This document shows positions 16,689 through 28,000 of a stretch of 64,000 nt of DNA, one piece after another. Below the pieces are notes generated by a model. The model was not told the origin of the DNA. It made no database searches and worked only from the letters and a program-made list of their open reading frames with translations. The number at the start of each line of letters is the position of its first letter. The stretch's first letter is position 1. The position numbers and the translations under genes were made by a program. This DNA comes from Cyanoderma ruficeps. Taxonomy: Eukaryota > Chordata > Aves > Passeriformes > Timaliidae. The stretch is from NCBI GenBank assembly GCA_008694505.1, contig VZDJ01000061.1, positions 228,346 through 292,345 of the forward strand, given 5' to 3'.

Positions 16689-16727
16689 GTGAGTTCACCA
16701 GGTGAGTTCACCAGGTGAGTTCACCAG
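16689..16727. repeat. 13-bp tandem repeat, three exact copies
   Basis: GTGAGTTCACCAG repeats at 16689, 16702 and 16715. Each junction again reads CAG/GTGAGT, or CA/GTGAGT for the first, so it adds more donor-like sites near the start of the COX14 intron. Confidence 0.9.
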
Positions 16728-17462
16728 GGACAGCAGCTGGGTTCAGTCTCATTCACCGTGTTCATCACCGACCTGGATGGAAAGATCGAAGGTAGCCGGA
16801 GCAGGTCTGGTGATGATATGAAACGCGGGGCAATGGCTGATCCACCTGAAGGTTGTGCTGCCGTTCAGCAGGGCCTCCATTGGCTGGAGAATTGGGCAAA
16901 GAGAAACCTCATGATTTATTAGAATAACCTAATGAGGCTCAACCAGAGCAAGTGTAGGATCCTACACCTGCGGAGGAATAGCCCCAAGTACTAGTGGGAT
17001 CCTGGGGTGCATCGGGAAAAGCATGGCCAGCAGGTCAGGGAGGGGATCCTGCCCCACATCCAGAGTGATCTGTCCAGTTCTGGGCTCATGACAGGACAGA
17101 CAAAGAGCTGATGGAGATGGTCCAGTGCAGGCCACAGAGATGTTGAGGGATCTGGAGCATCTCTCTGAGGAGAGACTGAGAGGGGATCTTATTAATACAT
17201 ATAAATATTTGCAAGGGGTCAGAGGATAATGCCAGACTCTTTTTGGTGATGTCCAGAAACAGGATGAGGAGCAGCAGTGATAAACTAAACCACCAGCAGT
17301 TTCACCTTAATATGAAGAACTTCCCATGTAGGGGGGCAGAGTCATAGGAGTCTCCCTTTCTGGAGACACCCCAAGCCTCTTTGGACATGTTCCAGTGTCA
17401 CCTGCTCGGACTGGATGGTCTCCAGAGGTCCCTTCCAACCCTGACTATCCTGTCATTCTGTG
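16728..17462 (+). mobile_element. CR1 LINE 3' region (~735 bp) filling COX14 intron 1
   Basis: Sense orientation, the longest CR1 piece in the window. It begins at an ATCACCGACCTGGATG-type ORF2 block, passes AATAGC..GGCCAGCAGGTC, GTCCAGTTCTGGGC and GGAGCATCTCTCTGAGGAGA, and ends GGTCCCTTCCAACC..ATTCTGTG. Frameshifts and stops break ORF2. It ends about 12 bp before the COX14 acceptor. Confidence 0.85.
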
Positions 17463-17482
17463 TCTCCCTCGCAGGTGCAGCC

Positions 17483-17641
17483 ATGGTGTCTGGAAAGCAG
17501 CTGGCAGATTTTGGCTACAAGGCCTTCTCGGGCTCCATGATGCTGCTGACGGTGTACGCCGGGTACCTGTGCAGTGTCCGTGTCCAGAGGATGCTCCAGC
17601 ACCGCCGGGAGAGGGAGAACACGCCCGGCCCTGAGAGCTGA
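17483..17641 (+). CDS. COX14: COX14, mitochondrial cytochrome c oxidase assembly factor, 52 aa, single coding exon
   Basis: The exon begins at 17475 after a CTCCCTCGCAG acceptor, and the ATG follows 8 nt later. The product starts [20 protein letters not shown] and matches human COX14 (57 aa) through the transmembrane segment (residues about 14-36) and the SVRV motif; the C-terminus is shorter and diverged. COX14 is a single-pass inner-membrane protein that stabilises newly made COX1 in the MITRAC assembly intermediate. It has no cleavable presequence, as is usual in the family. The gene is convergent with CERS5. Its small size makes it easy to miss in automated annotation. Confidence 0.95.
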   Translation: MVSGKQLADFGYKAFSGSMMLLTVYAGYLCSVRVQRMLQHRRERENTPGPES

Positions 17642-17770
17642 ACCTGCCCTGGGACCGGGACTGGGAGCTGGGACTGGGCCCAGGAGCTGGGACCAGCCCC
17701 ACCTTCCCGGTCCCCCCTGGCCTGGGGGAGGCAAATGGAGCACAATAAAACCTATGTGGAAGTGGCTGGT
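17642..17770 (+). terminator. COX14: COX14 3' UTR and polyadenylation signal AATAAA at 17744-17749
   Basis: A canonical AATAAA lies 103 bp after the stop codon, and a GT-rich stretch follows at 17765-17785, as expected for a downstream cleavage element. Confidence 0.85.
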
Positions 17771-17794
17771 GTGGTGGTGTGTGGTGTCCCCCAA

Positions 17795-17882
17795 ATCACA
17801 GACTGGGCTGGGAGGGACCTTAAAGGTCAATTGGTTCCAGCCCACTTCCATGGGCAGGGATCCTTTCCACGAGTCCATCTCT
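17795..17882 (-). mobile_element. CR1 LINE 3' tail between COX14 and CERS5
   Basis: Antisense orientation: TCACAGACTGGGCTGGGAGG, then GACCTTAAAGGTCAATTGG, then CCATGGGCAGGGATCC. It lies between the two convergent polyadenylation signals. Confidence 0.75.
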
Positions 17883-17999
17883 TCTGTCCTTTCAAAAAGC
17901 TGTTTCTCCTGTGGTCCTGGCAGCAGCTCAGCTGCTCAGGGACAGCCAAGGGACATATGCTGTCCTCTGTTCTATTTCCTCAAGATGAAACACATCACC

Positions 18000-19078
18000 C
18001 CAAGTTTCTGAAGCAACATTTAATTGGAGATAAGAGTAAACAACAGTATAAAATGGTAACAACTCGAGAAGTTTCCAAAATTCTGCTCCTGATTGACTGT
18101 TCCATTGCCCCCAAGTACCATTGAGTAAAAAAAGAGAAGCAAAGCCCACGGTGTGGCTGCTCTTCCAGCCCCGGGTTCCTCCACAGCTCTAACATCAGAG
18201 CAGCAACAATCACTTTGTCTCAGAGTACAGGACCAAAACATCTCATTTTTTGGAGAGTTAAACTCAGCCCACCAGTTCTGATCCTCCCTCTGATCTCAGC
18301 CATCTGAATCCAGTAAGTCTAGAGAAGTCTTCAAAACCACAATTTGCAACAGGAAGAAAACAATTTAAAAGGCCTGGATTATGTTGGTTGTCTCAGGGGC
18401 AATAAACCACCCCCCCCCACCCCCTTGCAGAAGGCTTTGGTCAAGACTTCAGAGGGGTTTGCAGCACCAAAAGAGGCAGCAGACGCTGGTCTGGTCCCTG
18501 GTGACAGCAGAGATGAGCAGCTGGGACCTCCCCAGCACCCTGGGGCGAGGCAGAGCAGTGGTTCTGGGTTAGCACAGTTCAAAGCTCAGCTGGGAGCAGA
18601 GTCTCTGCCTCACCCAGGGCAGCTGGGACATGGAACCTGCGTTCTCCAAGCTCCAAAGTGGCTTCTGGAGTGCACCGAGAGCTGCTGCGCCTGCCGGGAG
18701 CGAACCGTCACTGAGTGGCACCGAACCCCGCCGTCCAAACCTGCTCTGCCTTGAGCTGATCCCAGTAAAAGCCACTTTGTCACAAACAAACACACCTCTG
18801 CAAATATCAACAGGACTCAGGGGTGTTTTTTTGTACTTCTGAAGTACAGAATGGCTTGAAGTGAAATCTGCAGCTTTGTTTTTTTTTGCCCCGGTCGTTG
18901 GCTTCATCCCTTGTGCCGTGCAAAGCCTCTGACTGGTCAGGGTTGTGCCCGTTTCGGGTCTGCTGGAGGTTTCTGGGGAAGGGGGTTTTTTTGATTAAAG
19001 ATCACTTGGGAATGTGGAGCTCAACACAACTAGATATTGAAAGAGAAGTTCGTGTTTGCTCGAGGCCAGCCCAGGGCC
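18000..19078 (-). other. CERS5: CERS5 3' untranslated region, ATTAAA signal at 18019-18024
   Basis: The minus strand after the TAA at 19079-19081 runs about 1.05 kb to an ATTAAA signal (plus-strand TTTAAT at 18019-18024). It contains a C-rich run (plus strand 18410-18425). The end is inferred. Confidence 0.6.
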
Positions 19079-22000
19079 TTACTCCTCTCCTGTCCACTGG
19101 CCGCCGGCCACGTGGCCGTTCAGGCGGTTGGAACCGTTACTGGAAGTGCTGAAAATTCCTTTTGTGCTGTTGGAAGTCACATCCTCCTCCTCGGAGCTGC
19201 TCTCCACGTCACTGCGGTCATCCTTGGATACCTGAACATTGCCAATGGAATTGGGTAGTGGGAGAGGAGAAAGGGAGTTGAAAAATGGACAGAAATGAGC
19301 AGTTAGAAGGTTGGGTCCATGTGATGAACTACCTTCACTCATATCTACCTCCTACATTTGAGTCTGGCTCACTTCAAGCTCCCAAAAAAAAGCCTGTCAT
19401 CACATTAGGAACAAGACACAGACATTGAAAAAGACAATTTGGAAAGATGAGCTCCATTTTCCAAATATTCTGTATATCTGTGAAAGCACTTCACTCTTGT
19501 TCTCACCAGATCAGATGATATTACAGATCTGGTGTTGTTCTTGTCTTCCGAGAGCTCCTCTCCAGATCAGTTAAAGGCCATTTTTCTGAACTATTTGTTT
19601 GAATCAAAAGTTCCTCATGCCACAATCACAAGTGGGTCCGACAACCAAAAACCAGGAATGTGTCAGTTTGAGAGAGAACATTTTGTCCTACAGGGAGCAG
19701 CTGTGCTATTTTTAAAAATTAACCAGCTTTATTTATCACATCACTGCTCGAACAAAGCACCTCCATTTTCCACAGCCTGTGCTTCATCTGGGAGATCCCA
19801 TTTAGGAGCAGGAGCCTGTTTGGACAGGGGATGGAGAACAAAGGCAGTGTCTGATCCAGCAAACACCTGCTCAGAACAGGAGGAACCATACAGAGTATGC
19901 CTTAGTTCAGAGACTGGCTGCAAATCCAGCTCCATTTGACTTGCACGTGAGATTTTTGAACCTTCCCAGGAGGAGTGTGGTGCCAGCTGCTCCAAGTGCC
20001 ACAGCAGGGCAGCCCTGCAGAGCCAGAAGGGGAAGAACCCATAAACCTGGCCCCAACTGCAAACACACACCTTGGGTGGTGGCAGGTGCCAGAACCAAAC
20101 CTCCCCAGCACGAGCCAGCCCTGGAGAACGGCTCCTGCTCTGCCCAGGGCAGCTCCTCGCTCTCCTCCCTCTGCAACCAACAGCCCTCGGGAACTCCATG
20201 TGCTCTGGCTTGCAGCTTTCCAAGGATTCCAGGATTTCACTCTACTCTGCTCTCTCGGAGTCAGGGTTAGGGCTCTCCAGCAGCAGGAAGCTGAACTCCA
20301 GGGAAGATCTGGCTGGAAGCCAGGTGAAGTTAATGATCTCCAGGAACTTTTTGGATGTCCTGGCTTCTGCCTGTTGCCAGAATTTTTGCTATCTTTCCCC
20401 GATCTCCTGCTATATTGGAAGTTCAAAGGGTCACTGGAAGGAAGCAGAAATCCCTCGACATTTTTTCTGTTCTTGGGGGAGAAGTGACTGTTTCACTGCT
20501 TTTCACAAGAAGGAGTAAATTCCTCCTGCCCTCTCCCCCTCAGTGTGGTGCTGAGGAGGAGCAAAGTCAGAAATTGGAGCGTGTGGGTGTGTAAAAGCAC
20601 CAAGTGAAAGTTGTGCAGGCAGGTGACAGCAGGTAAGAACAGACCCCGGGACACTGCTCTGACCTTTGGAAAAAACAGTATTTTAGCACTCTGTCAGGAC
20701 CAGGGGGAGAAGGAGAAGGCACCAAAACCCCCAGACCAGGGCTCTGCTTTTGTCTTGGCCTTGACACAGACGTGTTTCAGTGAACAAACAGAACCACAGG
20801 TCACACTTACATGCACAGGGTGAAACTGTCCAGCTCCAATCTGGCACAGAGAAAAGGAGAAAAGAATGAAGAAGACAGAGCTTAGAGTCCTTTCTCTGGC
20901 TAGGTCACCTGGACAGGAGAGAACCAAGGAAAGGGAAAAGGTGTAGAACTCAGGATATAGAAACAGCTGCAGAGAATGAAAATCAGGCATTTGTAGTAGC
21001 AGCTGTGGGGAATGGGTGAAGAGCTCTGAAACCTGCTTGCCCCCAGAGTCAACCAGAATATTTGTATTTTTCAAGGCCACATTCCATGTGTAGGGGCAGC
21101 TAAAGTCAAACACAAAATAATGCAGAGCCATCAAAGAAATCCAGATCAGAATATCTGATAGAAAAAAGCATCTGTGCTACTAAATCAACTTTTTTGCTGG
21201 TTTCCTAGAGTCATGGAATGGTTTGGGTTGGAAAGACCTTAAAGCTCACCCTGTTCCAACCCTTGCCATGGGCAGGGACACCTTCAACTATCCCAGGTTG
21301 CTCCAAGCTCTGTCCAGCCTGGCCTTGAACTGGATGATCTTTAAGGTCCCTTCCAACCCAGGCCATTCTGTGATTTTTGAGAGCCAGCAAACCCCACTGC
21401 ATCCCTGGGAATCCTTTCCCTGTTCAAAAGCGAGCCTGCTACCACCTTAAACTCCAGAGTGCACAACGAGAGTGTCATGATGGCCATTTCTGGACATTTG
21501 AACACAATGGAAAATGGAGTTATTTCCCTGCATGCCCAGCAGAGACTCCCTGCCTTTGAACACACCTGGGAACTCACAAGTGCAGAGCAACCAAGGTAAA
21601 AAAAAATCATTTTTGTGAACTCTTGACGTGAATCCCTTAAGAACCAACACCAGCCCTCATTTGAAAAGCCCAGTTTTTCATGACTCCTTCATCATTTGTA
21701 GGAAACAGGACCCAGAAGCCTCCTCAGCCTTACCTTGCCCCTCACCAGAGCCTTGGAGGCCGTGCGGATGATGAGGTAAGACCAGATGACATGTAACACC
21801 TGCAGGGTCACCAGGAGCCCGTTGAACAGCCACCAGGAAGGGTAGGGACCGATCAGCTCCCAGCTTTCAAACAGGGTTGTGTTCAAAATCCTTCAAGAGA
21901 TCCAAAAACACATTTCAGCTCAGCTGTGCCCAGCTCTGACTGGAAGTGCCGGGCCAGATGCACAACAGTTTGTGTCTCGCTGAGCATCTGCTGCTCTGCT

Positions 22001-25000
22001 CCTGCCAGAGTCAGGAGGCTGAGCAAAGCTCATTAGGAGCATTTGAACTGAGCAACAAAACAGAACATGTGAATGTGCTGCAATTTGGTTACACACACTG
22101 ATCTGCTGCCAATTTTCTTCTCCAAAGCACAAGCATGTATTTATAACAACTTCACAGGAAGTGATGTCAGGCTGCTCTGGTCACCAAAACAACCCTTAAC
22201 ACCTTCCTGCTTGGGCAGCTTTCACCCAGATTGAAAGATCAAAAATCGTATCAAAAAGAGTGTGGGCACAGGAGCAGGGCAGGATTGTTCCTCTGTTGTT
22301 GTGTCCAGTTCTGGGCCCTCACAGCAAGGGAGATATTGAGGGGCTGGAGCGTGTCCAGAGCTGGGAACAGCTGGGGAAAAGGATGCTCAGGGGGCACCTG
22401 GCTCTGCAAAACTCCTTGACAGGAGGGGACAGCTGGGAGGGGGTGTCAGGCTCTGCTCCCAGGCAACAACAGGACAAGAGGGAACAGCCTCAGGAAAGGT
22501 TTAGGTTGGACATTTTTTTATGGAAAGGGTGGTCAGGCATTGGAAGGCCCAGGGAGGTGTCCCCACCTCTGCTGGTGCCCAAGGAACAACTGGACACGGC
22601 ACTCACTGCTCTGATGGGGATTAGTCAGGCTGGACTCAGTGGTCTTGGAGGGCTTTTCCAATCCCAAGGATTCTGGGATCAGGAAGGAATTTTGTCCCCA
22701 GAAGGCCTCCCTCCCTCCCTCCCTCCCTGGGTACTCTCCTCTCCCCTCAGAGTTTTATAGATTCCTCCACCAGGCTGGAAGACTCAAAATTGCTTTATGG
22801 TCCAAGCTTTGTGTTTCTTTCATTACTGTTTTGCTGCTCTTGTTGCTGGGAGTTATTGCCAGTCCTTCAGCAATTTAATAAACACTTTAGATTTTATGAT
22901 GCAGAGAGGTATGGAGAGACCTTTAACAACCACATTAATTTCACGCAGCTTTTAACATTTCACAAGAAAAGCAAAACAAACCTTTCAAACAAGAACCAAA
23001 ATTCCCCAAAAGGCAGCTCCAGAAGTGTTTAACTCATAGCAGGTTTATGAAAGAATTAAATGCAATTCCAGAGAGCTGCTGATGTTTTGCATCACTAATT
23101 AGGGAAGGGAATACACGTGCAGTGAAACAGCACAGGGGCTGCAGTGCTGCTGCACCTCTGCCAGATTCCTCCACAAAGCTGAGGAGTGACATTACAGCCA
23201 GTGGAAAACACATTAAAGATTTACAGGATGCTGAGCACTGGTGTGAGGTAAGAGCATCCCCTCACGACACGCAGCAGCTGCAAAAACTCTTTTATCTGTC
23301 CCTTGGAAGGAGCCTGTAAGGAAACAGGAATTAAAGCTTTTCTTCATCCAGAGTCCTTTGGTGCATTTACTGGAAAATAAGCAAGAGCTTTAGCTGCAAC
23401 CCTGATCCTAAAGTGAAAGGATTGTTGCTGCCTACCAGGCACCCAAAAAGAATGGGAATGGCAGGTGTCCATGGCCGAGGAAATAAATACGTGCAGTAAA
23501 ATGATGTTAACCAAAGGGTCACAACACACAATAAATGGACGACAGCTCATTAACCAAAGCACTGCTCCAGGCCTGACCTACTGAGGTGAGAGGGAATCTC
23601 ATTATGGGATGATTGTCTCTAAGCCATTTATCCAGGGTTTTACCTCCTAAGAAACCTCAGACCTATTTCAGGCTCTGAATAGTCACGACACAAGGACAGG
23701 ACAGAAGTGTCATAAAAATCAGAAACTGCAGTGATGACTAAGCCAGATACAAACAAAAATTACCTCAAGAGACTGTGCCTCACTTGTTATTATTTCTAGA
23801 ACTTCTTCAGAGAAGCAAAGAATCCTTCAAGGCTCTCAGAGCAGATTCTGGCTGACTCTGTCATCACTGCAGCAGGAGAGGGACAGCTGTGAATGGGATT
23901 CTGGACTCTTCTCCCAGTCCCTCTCAGCTGACTGGGGAGAGATTTCTTCATGTGCCTACTCAAACCTCCTGCCCCAAGCAGCACTTGGGCCATGTGTCAC
24001 TTCAGGCTGCCCCAGGGGACAGTTGGAATGCTGGGGAAAAGTCTAAAACAAAGGCTCTGCTGAAAGGATTGGGAGAACAAGCAAGACCTCCCAGCCCCGG
24101 GTGCTTACCAGAAAGGGTAAATGCCCAGCCGGGTCACGATGAACACGACCCCAAAGAGCATGAAGAAAGCATCACACAGACGTTGGTACTTGGCATAATT
24201 GGCCAGTTTTGCAGCCTACAAGAGACAATAAACACGTGAATATTATTACCTCCTGTAATCATCCGGCTGCAGAGCTGCAAAAAAACCTCTTAATCGAATT
24301 TGTACAGTTTGGAACAAAGAGGGATTATTATATTTTATTACTGGTTTTATACTGTTATTTAAATGGTCCTACAAGAACAATGGGAGGGACCATTTACAAA
24401 GGCCTGGAGTGACAGGACAAGGGGGAATGGCTTCAAACTGCCAGAGGATACAGTCACCCTCTCTGAGAAGGTGGTGAGGCCCTGGCACAGGGTACCCAGG
24501 GAAGCTGTGGCTGCCTCATCCCTGGAAGTGTCCAAGGCCCGGTTGGATGGGACTTGGAGCAACCTGGGATGGCGGAACTGGATGATCTTTAAGGCTCCTT
24601 CTAACCCAAACCATTCCACGCTTTTGCCACTCTCAGCACTCAAGCAGTTTGGAGGAAAAGCTGACAAGGCAGGATCAGCAGCACGAATTTCACGGCACAT
24701 TTAAAGCAGTTTATCAAGAACAAGAGTGTCAGCTTGCTCCCCTGAGATCACACCAGCATTAGGGACGCAAAGATTTGAAAGGAAATTCACCTCCAAGAGG
24801 AAATCTGAAGCATCGTGGAGGCACAGCACCAGAGTTCCAACCCGCACCATGTTATTCATGTAGGAGAATGTGATGAGTCCAATCGTGGCCAAGTGATGGA
24901 CGAACATGATCAGGAAGTCCTGGAAACAGGAAAAACACGGATGAAGACTCTTTGGCTGTCACACAAATGCAAAAGTTTGGAGCAAAGCCACCCAACCGAG

Positions 25001-28000
25001 TCACTGGGATCACAGGATTCCTGCTCAGGCTCTGACTCCACACTGATCACAGCTCATCACACTCCCACCATCTCCACAAAAGCTTCCAGAAAGTTCTCTC
25101 AGCTGTGGTGCTGCTGAAGGCACAGCTCTGCCTGCTCAGGGATCAGCACAGTCTCTCTGGCACACACATAACTGTACCTGCAGACCCCACAGATATGACT
25201 CAGAGGACATGATGACCCTTATTTCTGGCTCCTTCTGGTTTTTCAGACACATTGCTCATCCCCTCAGCTCCTGCCACACATTTAAATGCTGTTACTGCTG
25301 TCAGTGAGCAAACCCTGCTATGGCAGAGCAGCCACAGAACACCAGGTAACTCAGCAGGAAGAATAAAAAATGTTTACAATGCACAACATTCAGGGCTTCA
25401 CAACATTTGCACAACATTTCAGCCCCTGGCTTCCTCTACCTCACCCTGCTGCAGTGGGGAATGCCGTCCACTTGTTAAACTCAAAATTAACCATTACAAA
25501 CAGAGTCCCAGAGGTTGTTCATCACTCCCTGTCTGCAGCTCCACCTGCTAATATTTCAGCACAGAAAAAAGCCTGGGCAAACTTGCTTTTTTTTTTTTAA
25601 CAGCCAATGCAAAAGTTGGGATAATTTGCTGCTTTGCAGCTCATGTAAAGGAAGCAGTAAGCCAGGATTTACTGGGGACTGTTCTCCAACAGCAACAATA
25701 ACCAAATCCTGGAATGCAGCATGACAGAATTAGATTTGAGCAACTGCAACCACTCATCATCTGCTCCTCACACAGATGAGAAATTCCTTTCAAAACCCCA
25801 TTTATTACTGCCTTAGAGTTTGCCATTTTCTCAGCAGCTTCAGCAAGGTTCTGCTTTGAGCAGCTCATTTGGTTGCAAGCCGTCCAGTTAAATCTATTTT
25901 TAGGCAATGATTTGTTAACTTTTGATTGGGAGGTATTGAGTGATGCTGTTCTGGCCCCTGGAAGATGAAAGGAACTCAAGGACATACCAGGCTGCAGGTC
26001 AGCATTGCTCCTCCCTTTTTCCCAGGACTGCACAGTGCTTACAGGAGAAGGAAGGCTCACCAAGTTGTAAATGAGGAAGAAAACGTAATTATCACTACAT
26101 TTTGGCTTTCCTGGCTAGGCACACTCCCATTTTTTGTTAGTCCTACCTATTTATTATTATTTTTATTATAGCTATTGAGTGGTTAATGCAATTCTGGTTC
26201 ATCTCACCTTCCGTTTAATGTCTGTAAACTGAGAAAACATGAGGGACCAGTAGAAGGCCAGCTCCAGGATATAGTAATAATAAAGCCTGGATGTTAGAGG
26301 CTGGAAAACAGACAGAGACAGCACAGTTACAAGACTAAATAATTCAAAATTTACATTAAAATCACTTTTTTCTTTCCTCCTTTTCCATCCCGCTTTGTTT
26401 CTCCAGAATTGCTGAGGCGTAAGTTAAATCATTCAGGTCTAATAAAACCAAGCTTAAGGAACAGGCATCTTACTCCAGGCTTACTCACACAAATATAATT
26501 GTGTGTTTGAGCTTTCTTCCAAAGGAGTAAATTCCCCTGTCAATATTTACAACTCCTGCTGAAGCCTCTTGGAGTAGAAAAACCAGGTTCTGGAACAGAC
26601 TTGGCCTCTATGCAGTAAATAAATAAATTACCACTATGATTTTATGCCTTTTCCTCCCACTTTTAATAATCTCAGCAGCAAGTAAACATAAAGTGACTGA
26701 GTCAGATGGATCTGAGGAAACCCTGCTGTTGCCAAACCTAAGCAGGATGTAAAGGCACAAAGAGTAAATGGCAGCGTTTTAATCCAGTAACAGTAACAAA
26801 AATAAAAACTGAAATTGTCCAAAAAGTTGGAATTTAGGAGGCGTTTCTCTCGTACCTGGAAAGGGTAATTGTACCAGCACTGTCGTGTGTCCCAAAACCA
26901 GGGTGCCTAAAGGGAATAGGGAGGTTTTTATTATATATGAATAAGAAGTTATATAAAATCTCAGTTTGTTCTGGGTGTTTTCCTCCCCAGCACTTAGTCA
27001 CCTGACACTATAGTACTGCTTCACTGAAATTTTATCTTCATTCTGCCATTCAAACTACATTTACTGTAAAAAACTCTGGTGATTTGAAGTCTAATTTTTG
27101 TTGTCAATGCGAGTTCTGCTGCAATGGAAATTTCTAGAATAATCATATAGCTCTAATAATAATAAAAACCCAAGGAGATGAACCTATATCCTTTCAAGAG
27201 GGAGGGGAAAAAAAAGGAGCAGTTCTCTCTAGAAAAAAAACCCCAAAACCCACCTTGTTTTTTCCAACACTCTGGGGTAACACGTCAAATAATTTTCTGT
27301 TATTTCCAAAATGACAGATCTGTATAGAAACTTCCCCATAGTGTAAAGAAGGTCTTTAAGAGAAGCCCCAGGATCCCAAATCAGGGGTCATTCAACTGCA
27401 ACCACACAGAACAACAATGCAGGTGACAGAGCAACTCACCGTCCAGAGAAACCTGATTCCATAAAAAAATATACTTAAATAAAATGTAAATCTCCACCTG
27501 GAATAAAAAGTAAAAAAAATAAACTTAGGACATAGAATCAGCTTCTGGTTAGCATTAGTAAAATTAATGGAAATAACTGGGAAAACCCCCAAATCTGACC
27601 CCTGAAAAGCCTTCACCCACCTTATTTCTATACATTTCAGGTAATATAAACCTACGGAATGTTTTCACACCACACATGAGTTTGCATCAACAGCCAAGTT
27701 TGAAATTCAGGGTGAACATGCATCATTCATATGCTTTAACAGACAACAAGGTAACAACAAGCAAAGTTGTTGTCACCCAGAGGTATCCTAATGTATGTAT
27801 TTTTACCTCTTACCTTGTGGCTTTAGGTAGACAAAACCATACTGGGGGAAGAATTGAAAGTTACTGGAAAGGAAAGAAAGCAGCAGAGGAGAAACAAGTC
27901 AGGAAAAAATACTGAGGTTCTACAGCACTGGAGAGAAAACTGCAGGAGCCTGGGGGAACAAAGGATGGACTGAAGAGAGAAGGAAAGGAAGCCAAGGAGT

